From positions 1 through 37,662 of the forward strand of contig NZ_JAURWA010000156.1 in the NCBI RefSeq assembly GCF_030655195.1: 37,662 nt of DNA, in the 5' to 3' direction. The notes beneath the pieces were generated by a model that saw only the letters and a program-made list of their open reading frames with translations, was not told where the DNA came from and made no database searches. The DNA is from Patulibacter sp. (lineage in GTDB: Bacteria > Actinomycetota > Thermoleophilia > Solirubrobacterales > Solirubrobacteraceae). Below are positions 32,452-37,662 of this stretch, piece by piece. Numbering within the stretch: the stretch's first letter is position 1; each line of letters opens with the position of its first letter. Both the position numbers and the translations under genes were made by a program.

Positions 32452-33654
32452 TCAGCCCGTCGTCGTGACCGCGAAGGAGATCGGGTCGAGCTCGGCGCCC
32501 GCGTTGTAGAAGCCGCCGAACGCCGGGGACCCCGCCTCGGTGAGCGTCGCGGGCACCGCGTCCCAGGTGACGCCCGTCGCGGAGACGGTGCGTGTGCCCT
32601 TCGTGAGGTCGAGGTCGGCGACCCGGACGTCCGGGTAGTCCACCGTCCTGCCGCTGTTCAGATCCTTGCTCGTCATGTCGGCGTGCAGGGCACCGGTCGT
32701 GGCCCCCGCCGTCGTCACGACGCGCGGGTTGCGGATCCAGACGCGCAGCGCCGCGGCGTCGCCGCTGCCGTGACCCTCGAAGTACACCGTGCCGCGGAAC
32801 CCGATGGACAGCGCGCCGGTCGAGCGGTCGACGGTGCCCGTGGCGGCGCCGAACCGGAACGTCTTGTCGGCGTTCGTCGACGCGCCGTCGGAGACCACGA
32901 CCTTGCCGCCCGCGATCGGCCCGGTGATGTAGTTGCGGAACGAGGTCTTCACGCCCCAGTCGGAGGTGCCGGAGACGATGCTCGCCGTCGCGGGCGCCCC
33001 GGGCGGGAGCGGCGCGGGGACCGGCGACGGCGACGGCGTGGGGGAGCCGGGCGTGCCGGGCGCCGGGGACGGCGACGACGACGGGGCCGCGAGCCTGGCG
33101 GTCAGCGTCGCGACGCCGAAGCCGCCGGCGCGCAGACCGCGCACGCCCAGCCGGGAGCGCAGGGTCCGCGCGCCCCTGGCGGTCAGCTTCCAGGTGACCT
33201 TCTTGCGGCTCGCCGCGCGGGAGGCGAGGCGGACGTCGAGGCGCTTCGTGCTCAGCGTGAACAGGGTGCTCGGCGTGCCGCCGTCGACCCGGCCCGTCAC
33301 GGTGGACGAGCTGCGCCCGATCCGCATCCGCAGGTCGGTGAGGCGGGCGCTGCCGTCCTCGCCGCGCAGGAGGAGGCCGTCCGTCTCGCCGTGGACGAGC
33401 TGCGAGACCGTGCCGACGACGCCGGACCGGACGGGGATCGCGATCCGCGAGCCCTTCGTGGCCGCGACGCCGATGGGCAGCACGGCCACGTCGGCCCGCT
33501 TCAGGGTGCGGTACGCGGCGCCCGTCGGGCGCAGGGTCGTGGTGCCGTTGGTGACGGGCGTGGGGGCGGCGGCCGAGGCCGCCGCGGCGGGGAGGAGGAG
33601 GGCGAGGCTGCCCGTGGCGACGACGGTCGCGCGGGCTCGGCGGGTGCGGGTCAT
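32452..33654 (-). CDS. Secreted HtaA-domain heme-binding protein
   Basis: A 400-aa exported protein. Residues 1-30 are a signal peptide ending ASAAA. A beta-rich N-terminal region (about 35-195) resembles no family I can name. A Pro/Ser linker (about 196-225; many SPSP and PAPLPP units) leads to an HtaA domain (about 230-400) opening TSDWGVKTSFRNYITGP. HtaA domains bind heme at the surface of corynebacteria and pass it to an ABC importer. No C-terminal membrane anchor is present, so the protein may be released. Its ATG overlaps the ATPase stop (ATGA), making it the last gene of the heme operon. Confidence 0.88.
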   Translation of the reverse strand: MTRTRRARATVVATGSLALLLPAAAASAAAPTPVTNGTTTLRPTGAAYRTLKRADVAVLPIGVAATKGSRIAIPVRSGVVGTVSQLVHGETDGLLLRGEDGSARLTDLRMRIGRSSSTVTGRVDGGTPSTLFTLSTKRLDVRLASRAASRKKVTWKLTARGARTLRSRLGVRGLRAGGFGVATLTARLAAPSSSPSPAPGTPGSPTPSPSPVPAPLPPGAPATASIVSGTSDWGVKTSFRNYITGPIAGGKVVVSDGASTNADKTFRFGAATGTVDRSTGALSIGFRGTVYFEGHGSGDAAALRVWIRNPRVVTTAGATTGALHADMTSKDLNSGRTVDYPDVRVADLDLTKGTRTVSATGVTWDAVPATLTEAGSPAFGGFYNAGAELDPISFAVTTTG

Positions 33655-34550
33655 GGGGCGGGTGGTCCTTCGGTGCTCGGGGGATGGGAAGCGCCCGGCG
33701 GACCGGGCGGCAGATGGGGGGCGGCGGGGACGGCGTCCTGTCCGGCGGACGGCTCGCCGAGCCAGCCGACGTGCAGGGCGGTGCGCCCCGTCGCGTCGGT
33801 GGCCAGGGCGGCGTCGACGCGCCAGGTCCGGGCGAGGCGCTCCGACGTCAGGACCTCGTCGGGCGGTCCGGTCGCGACGGTGCGCCCGGCCTCGACGACG
33901 ACGACCTCGTCGGCGATCGCGGAGGCCAGGGCCAGGTCGTGGACGACGAGGATCACGCCGAGCCCGTCGTCGGCCAGCGAGCGCAGCAGGCGCGCCATCG
34001 TCGCCGTCGCGCCGAGGTCCAGCGCCGAGGTCGGCTCGTCCGCGATCAGGGCGGGGGCGCCCTGGGCGAGGCCCACGGCGAGCTGCACGCGCTGGAGCTC
34101 GCCGCCCGAGAGCGTCGTCAGCTGGCGGTCCCGGAGCCCGAGGGCGGCGGCCCGCTCGAGGGCCTCGGTGACCGCGAGCCGGTCGGCGGCCCCGGGCCGG
34201 CTGAGCGGGCCGATGTGCGAGGAGCGCCCGATCGCGACGGCCTCCTCCACGCTGACGCCCTGGGGGACCTGCGGTCGCTGCGGGACGAACGCCCGCAGGC
34301 GCGCGAGCCGGCGCGGCCCGACGGAGCGGACGTCGCGGCCGCCCCACAGGACGGTCCCGGCAGCCGGTCGCGTCAGACCCGCGGCGGACCGCACGATCGT
34401 GGACTTGCCGGCGCCGTTGGGCCCGACGACCGCGACGAGCTCGCCGCGGCGCAGGACCAGGTCGGCGTCCGTGACGATGTCGCGCCCGCCGAGCCGGACC
34501 CCCAGGCCGTGGACCTCGAGCAGCGGACCGGGTGCGTGGTCGTCCGTCAT
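33651..34550 (-). CDS. hmuV: Heme/iron ABC transporter ATP-binding protein
   Basis: A 299-aa ABC ATPase of the iron-siderophore/heme branch. Walker A is GPNGAGKS (43-50), the Q-loop is in VPQRPQ, the signature is LSGGELQR, Walker B is ALIADEPTSALD and the switch is VVHDL. The last 45 residues are a Pro-rich extension beyond the usual C-terminus. It lies 4 nt after the permease gene and overlaps the HtaA gene by 4 nt. Heme as substrate is inferred from the HugZ and HtaA neighbours; the symbol follows that inference. Confidence 0.9.
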   Translation of the reverse strand: MTDDHAPGPLLEVHGLGVRLGGRDIVTDADLVLRRGELVAVVGPNGAGKSTIVRSAAGLTRPAAGTVLWGGRDVRSVGPRRLARLRAFVPQRPQVPQGVSVEEAVAIGRSSHIGPLSRPGAADRLAVTEALERAAALGLRDRQLTTLSGGELQRVQLAVGLAQGAPALIADEPTSALDLGATATMARLLRSLADDGLGVILVVHDLALASAIADEVVVVEAGRTVATGPPDEVLTSERLARTWRVDAALATDATGRTALHVGWLGEPSAGQDAVPAAPHLPPGPPGASHPPSTEGPPAP

Positions 34551-34554
34551 CGGC

Positions 34555-35550
34555 TCACACCGCCTTCCGCAGCAGCCACAGGAACAGGGGGACCCCGAGG
34601 ACGACCATGAACGGGCCGACCGGCAGGTCCAGCGGCGCGGCGACCCGCCGGGCCACGGTGTCGGCGACGAGCAACAGCGCCGCGCCCGCCACGGCGGAGG
34701 TCGGCACGACGAACCGGTGGCTGGCGGTGCCGCCGGCCAGCCGCACGGCGTGAGGGACGACCAGGCCGAGGAAGCCGAGCAGCCCGGCCAGCGCGGCCGA
34801 CGCGGCAGCCAGCAGGGCGGCGACCCCGGCGGCGACGAGCCGCACGGCCCGCGGGCGCACGCCGAGGGACTGCGCGACGTCGTCGCCGAGCGCCAGGCGG
34901 TCGAGCGGGCGGATCAACAGCGCGGCGGCGACCAGGCCGAACGCGAAGTAGAACCAGACGCCCCGGAGGGTGCCCCAGCCGTCGTAGCTGAGGTAGCCGG
35001 CGATGAAGAAGATGGCCGTCGACACGCGGTCGGGGAACGCGGTCATCAGCGCGGTGGTGCCGGCGGTGAAGACGGCGGAGACCGCGATGCCCGCGAGGAT
35101 CAGCCGCGCGATGCTGCCGCCGCCGCGCCCGGCCCACGCGACGGCGAAGACCAAGGAGGTCGCGACGAGGCCGAAGACGAGCGCGCTGACCGGGACGAGG
35201 GTCACCGACCCCGGGAACGCCAGCAGGATGATCATCGCGCCGAACCCGGAGCCGGCGGTCACCCCGACGACGTCCGGCGAGGCGAGCGGGTTGGCCAGGG
35301 CGCCCTGCAGGAGCGCCCCGGCGACCCCGAGGGCGGCGCCGACGAGGATCGCGGTCACCGTCCGCGGGATCCGCAGGCTGTTGACGATCTGGTCCGTCGG
35401 GCCGTCGACGCGCCCGTCGCCGACGAGCGGCAGCGCGTGCAGCACGTCACGCACCGGGATGGTGGTGGAGCCGAGGGCCACCGAGGCCAGGGCGGCGATC
35501 ACGAGGACCACCGCCGAGGTCCCGAGGACCGCGACCTGCCGGAGCGTCAC
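34555..35550 (-). CDS. hmuU: Heme/iron ABC transporter permease, FecCD family
   Basis: A 331-aa polytopic permease with about nine to ten membrane helices, normal for the BtuC/FecCD/HmuU family. Conserved stretches are RIPRTVTAILVGAALGVAGALLQG near residue 50 and GFLGLVVPHAVRL in the C-terminal half, which includes the coupling helix to the ATPase. It lies 7 nt after the HugZ-binding-protein fusion and 4 nt before the ATPase gene, in one transcription unit. A single permease gene implies a homodimer. Confidence 0.93.
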   Translation of the reverse strand: MTLRQVAVLGTSAVVLVIAALASVALGSTTIPVRDVLHALPLVGDGRVDGPTDQIVNSLRIPRTVTAILVGAALGVAGALLQGALANPLASPDVVGVTAGSGFGAMIILLAFPGSVTLVPVSALVFGLVATSLVFAVAWAGRGGGSIARLILAGIAVSAVFTAGTTALMTAFPDRVSTAIFFIAGYLSYDGWGTLRGVWFYFAFGLVAAALLIRPLDRLALGDDVAQSLGVRPRAVRLVAAGVAALLAAASAALAGLLGFLGLVVPHAVRLAGGTASHRFVVPTSAVAGAALLLVADTVARRVAAPLDLPVGPFMVVLGVPLFLWLLRKAV

Positions 35551-35557
35551 CGGTGGG

Positions 35558-37267
35558 TCAGTTCTTCAGCAGGTCGCGACGGACCCAGCGGATGACCGCA
35601 CCCGGGTCGTCGCTCGCCTGGAGCAGCCGGTCGGGGTCGACGATGTGGATGTTGCCCTCGCGCGCGGCGCGGGTCGGCGCCCAGCCCGGCTTGTTGCGGA
35701 AGTAGTCGATCGTCGACGGGATGTCCTTCGCGTTGCCGTGAGGCACGACGACGATGACGTCGGGGTCGCGGGCGAGGACCTCCTCGTCGCTCAGCGGCGC
35801 GAAGCTCCCGGGGATGCCCGCGTTGAACGTCGGCTTGAGGCCGGAGGTGACGAGCGAGCCGCCGGCGTAGCGGATCATGTCGCCGCCCCAGGAGTTGGGC
35901 AGGAAGGCGATCGTGTTGCGGCCGATGCCGAGGACGACGAGGACCTTCGGGTTCTTCTTCACGCCGGTCCGGGCCGAGCGGATGCCGGCGTCGATCCGCT
36001 TCGTCAGCTTCGCGCCCTGCGACACCCTGCCCAGGCGCTTGGCGATCCGGCGGACGCCGGGGGAGACGTTGTTGACGCGCAGCGGCTCCCAGCCGTCGAC
36101 GACGGTGATCTTCTGCGCCTGGATCTTCGGCGTGCCGGAGCGCCAGTTCGGCGAGGAGATGACGAGGTCCGGCCGGAGGCGGATCAGGGTCTCGATGTTG
36201 GGGCCGTCGGGGTGGCTCATCGGCAGGCGCCGGATGCCCTTCAGCCCGGGCGCGGCGGCGATCTTGCCGGTGCCCACGCCGTCCCCGACGGCGGTCGGCC
36301 GTACACCCAGGCGCGAGGTCACGTTCGACGTGAACGGGGTCAGCGTGACGACGCGCTTCGGGGCCTTGGCGGCCTGCGCACCCTCGGCGAGCGGGCCGCC
36401 GGCGAGGCCCGCGACGACGCCGAGGGCGACGAGGAGCGCGGCCAGCCCGCCGCGCGCCCGCCGGGTGAGCGCCACCGTGGCCGCACGCAGGCCGGACGGG
36501 GCGTCGAGGCGCTCGTCGAAGCCGACGCGGGCGCCGGTCCTCCCCCGCGGCGTCTCGAGCGCGAGGTCGAGGCCGTAGCGGTCCGCACCGGTGCAGCGGG
36601 CCGTCGTCGCGTCGGTGTACCCGGCGAGGGCGCGGCCCATGTCGAGCAGGGCGTCGGCGTGGTCGGCGTTCAGGTGCTCGATCGCCGGGGCGGCGCCGGG
36701 CACGACGGGATCGGGCTCGGCGGCCGCGTAGTCGGCCATCGTGACGGAGTCCATCCGGCCGTAGCCGCCGACCCAGCGGACGCGGTCGACCCGCAGGACC
36801 CAGGTGCGGAAGTCGCCGAAGCCCGCGAACAGACCCGCGGGCGGGACGGCGCGGACGTAGGCGTCCTGGGCGGCCTGCGCCTCGTCGCCCTCCGGGGCCT
36901 GGACGATCCCGGCGAGCGACACCCGGCCGCTGTCGAGCGGGTCGCCGCCGCGCGGCGGGATGACGACGCTCAGCCCGGCGCGCTGGTCCCGCAGGAGGTT
37001 GCGGCCGTGCTCCGCGAGCGTCGAGACGACGATGACGGGCCGTCCGTCGGGCAGCGTGGCGAACGCCACCATGGAGGCCCAGGGCGCGCCGTCCTCGCTC
37101 AGGGTGCCGAGGGTCGCCACGGTGGTGCCGGCGACGATCGTGCGGGCCTCCTCCGCGGGGGAGAGTCGTGGCGCCGGTGCCCGGGGCTCCAGCGGTCCGG
37201 GGACGGCGAAGACGTCGGCGGGGGCGTCGTGGTCGGCGACGGGCGCGCCTGCTGAAGGGTCGAGCAT
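35558..37267 (-). CDS. HugZ-type heme oxygenase fused through a membrane segment to heme ABC substrate-binding protein
   Basis: A 569-aa fusion. Residues about 35-180 form a split-barrel PNPOx-like domain of the HugZ/HutZ type (TLGTLSEDGAPWASMV; FRTWVLRVDRVRWVGGYG). About 190-270 is the DUF2470 domain with EHLNADHADAL (197-207). The last DUF2470 helix (LRAATVALTRRAR) runs directly into a hydrophobic segment (about 274-291) and AEGAQAAK, a signal-peptidase-like site. Residues about 303-569 are a periplasmic-binding protein of the FecB/HmuT class (RVVTLTPFTSNVTSRLG; LIRLRPDLVISS). No lipobox Cys exists. Arg269, Arg270 and Arg272 before the helix predict HugZ inside and the binding protein outside. 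A GTG at 36475 could begin a free binding protein but has no ribosome binding site. First gene of the heme operon. Confidence 0.88.
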   Translation of the reverse strand: MLDPSAGAPVADHDAPADVFAVPGPLEPRAPAPRLSPAEEARTIVAGTTVATLGTLSEDGAPWASMVAFATLPDGRPVIVVSTLAEHGRNLLRDQRAGLSVVIPPRGGDPLDSGRVSLAGIVQAPEGDEAQAAQDAYVRAVPPAGLFAGFGDFRTWVLRVDRVRWVGGYGRMDSVTMADYAAAEPDPVVPGAAPAIEHLNADHADALLDMGRALAGYTDATTARCTGADRYGLDLALETPRGRTGARVGFDERLDAPSGLRAATVALTRRARGGLAALLVALGVVAGLAGGPLAEGAQAAKAPKRVVTLTPFTSNVTSRLGVRPTAVGDGVGTGKIAAAPGLKGIRRLPMSHPDGPNIETLIRLRPDLVISSPNWRSGTPKIQAQKITVVDGWEPLRVNNVSPGVRRIAKRLGRVSQGAKLTKRIDAGIRSARTGVKKNPKVLVVLGIGRNTIAFLPNSWGGDMIRYAGGSLVTSGLKPTFNAGIPGSFAPLSDEEVLARDPDVIVVVPHGNAKDIPSTIDYFRNKPGWAPTRAAREGNIHIVDPDRLLQASDDPGAVIRWVRRDLLKN

Positions 37268-37275
37268 GGGCGGCG

Positions 37276-37281
37276 AGCCTA
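37276..37281 (-). promoter_or_regulatory. -10 element, leaderless, of heme operon
   Basis: TAGGCT ends 8 nt before the ATG at 37267; it supports this start over an in-frame GTG-like start at 37285. Confidence 0.55.
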
Positions 37282-37300
37282 GCAAGTTCGGGTCACCTTA

Positions 37301-37315
37301 TTAGGAGTGCCTACC
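37301..37315 (-). promoter_or_regulatory. Candidate iron box (IdeR/DtxR type) of heme operon
   Basis: The plus strand reads TTAGGAGTGCCTACC, with inverted repeat TAGG-AGTG-CCTA. By eye it matches 11 of 19 positions of the DtxR/IdeR consensus, mostly in one half. It overlaps the expected -35 region, where an iron-loaded repressor would block transcription. Confidence 0.45.
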
Positions 37316-37354
37316 GCGTACGGTGGTACGGGCATCCCACGGCGGCGGCGGTGT

Positions 37355-37381
37355 GGCGCGGGGGTGGGACGAGGCCGCGCC
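37355..37381 (-). terminator. Possible terminator of the gene at the right edge
   Basis: GGCGCGG (37355-37361) pairs with CCGCGCC (37375-37381) over 7 bp, 28 nt past the stop codon at 37409. The loop of 13 nt is long. Confidence 0.35.
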
Positions 37382-37408
37382 GGGGGCGGGCGGGCCGGTG
37401 TCCGGGGG

Positions 37409-37662
37409 CTACCCGGCGCGCCGGGGGCGCCGACGCTCGAGCTGCGTGCCTGCCGCGACGGCGAGCAGGGCGAGGCCGGCGAGGACGGTGGCGGCCGCGT
37501 CGCCGTCGCCGCCGCCCGCTCCGGCCGCCACCCCGGGATCGCCGGGCGAGGCTGGGGTGGACGCGCCGACGACGGTGCCGCCGACCTGCTGCCCGTCGGC
37601 GGCCGGCGGCGCGGGCGTCGTGCTCGTCGTGGTGGTGGCGGACGTCGGGGGCGGCGTCGCGG
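37409..37662 (-). CDS. Cell-surface protein, C-terminal anchor region (partial)
   Basis: The last 84 codons of a minus-strand gene whose start lies beyond the right edge. The visible part begins with a Thr/Pro/Ala-rich stretch (PPPTSATTTTSTTPAPPAA), continues with a Gly/Ala spacer, then a hydrophobic segment ATVLAGLALLAVAAGTQL and a basic tail ERRRPRRAG. This is the C-terminal stalk, membrane anchor and stop-transfer tail of an exported protein. No LPxTG sortase motif is seen. Placed before the heme operon, it may be another heme-capture protein such as an anchored HtaA, but the functional domain is out of view. Confidence 0.65.
   Translation of the reverse strand, partial: ATPPPTSATTTTSTTPAPPAADGQQVGGTVVGASTPASPGDPGVAAGAGGGDGDAAATVLAGLALLAVAAGTQLERRRPRRAG

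Noticed and set aside
36475..36477. Internal GTG as the real start of a separate heme-binding protein
   Set aside because: It would give a good signal peptide, but no ribosome binding site or -10 precedes it and no stop ends the HugZ part, so I annotate one fusion and keep this as an alternative.

Overview
The window reads as chromosomal DNA of a very GC-rich actinobacterium, with third codon positions almost all G or C. The gene mix fits the Thermoleophilia/Solirubrobacterales (Patulibacter- or Conexibacter-like), but that placement is inference. I see no insertion sequence, phage gene, tRNA, rRNA or CRISPR array. Both window edges cut genes.

Layout. 1-2.9 kb: end of a DEAD-box RNA helicase (DbpA-type RNA-binding domain), an acyl-CoA dehydrogenase and an unrecognised 419-aa protein. 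2.9-7 kb: a DUF1707/LiaF-like protein, divergent from an alkane cluster (AlkB fused to rubredoxin, TetR regulator, epoxide-hydrolase-like enzyme) that has a clear palindromic operator. 7.1-10.1 kb: a 995-aa fusion of a PhaC-like alpha/beta hydrolase and a degenerate adenylate-forming domain. 10.2-12.4 kb: LtrA-like membrane protein and a serine hydrolase. 12.4-18.1 kb: a CitAB/DcuSR-type two-component system, divergent from a tctCBA tripartite tricarboxylate transporter. 18.2-20.2 kb: HxlR regulator divergent from an EmrB/QacA-type efflux pump. 20.3-26.9 kb: RhlE-like helicase with a long leader, MscS channel, membrane GGDEF-EAL protein and ferredoxin-reductase-type flavoprotein. 27-31 kb: small membrane protein, Rrf2 regulator with a palindromic operator, sufC, uppP and sufS; sufB and sufD are absent. 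31-37.7 kb: phytase-like secreted protein and a heme-acquisition operon.

The most striking item is the first gene of the heme operon (35558-37267, minus strand). One uninterrupted frame encodes a HugZ-type heme-oxygenase module, a signal-peptide-like membrane segment, and a heme/iron ABC substrate-binding protein with no lipobox. Positive-inside topology puts the heme-degrading module in the cytosol and the heme-binding module outside, so the two ends of the import route are joined in one chain. FecCD permease, ATPase and an HtaA heme-binding protein follow in tight overlap, and an IdeR/DtxR-like box lies upstream.

A second window-wide pattern is promoter architecture. At least 13 genes have a TANNNT (mostly TASSNT) hexamer ending 6-9 nt before the start codon and no ribosome binding site, as expected for leaderless transcripts. 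Genes with good Shine-Dalgarno sequences (acyl-CoA dehydrogenase, alkB, tctC, the helicase) lack it. Terminator-like structures are GC-rich perfect hairpins without U-tracts, twice in runs of three.
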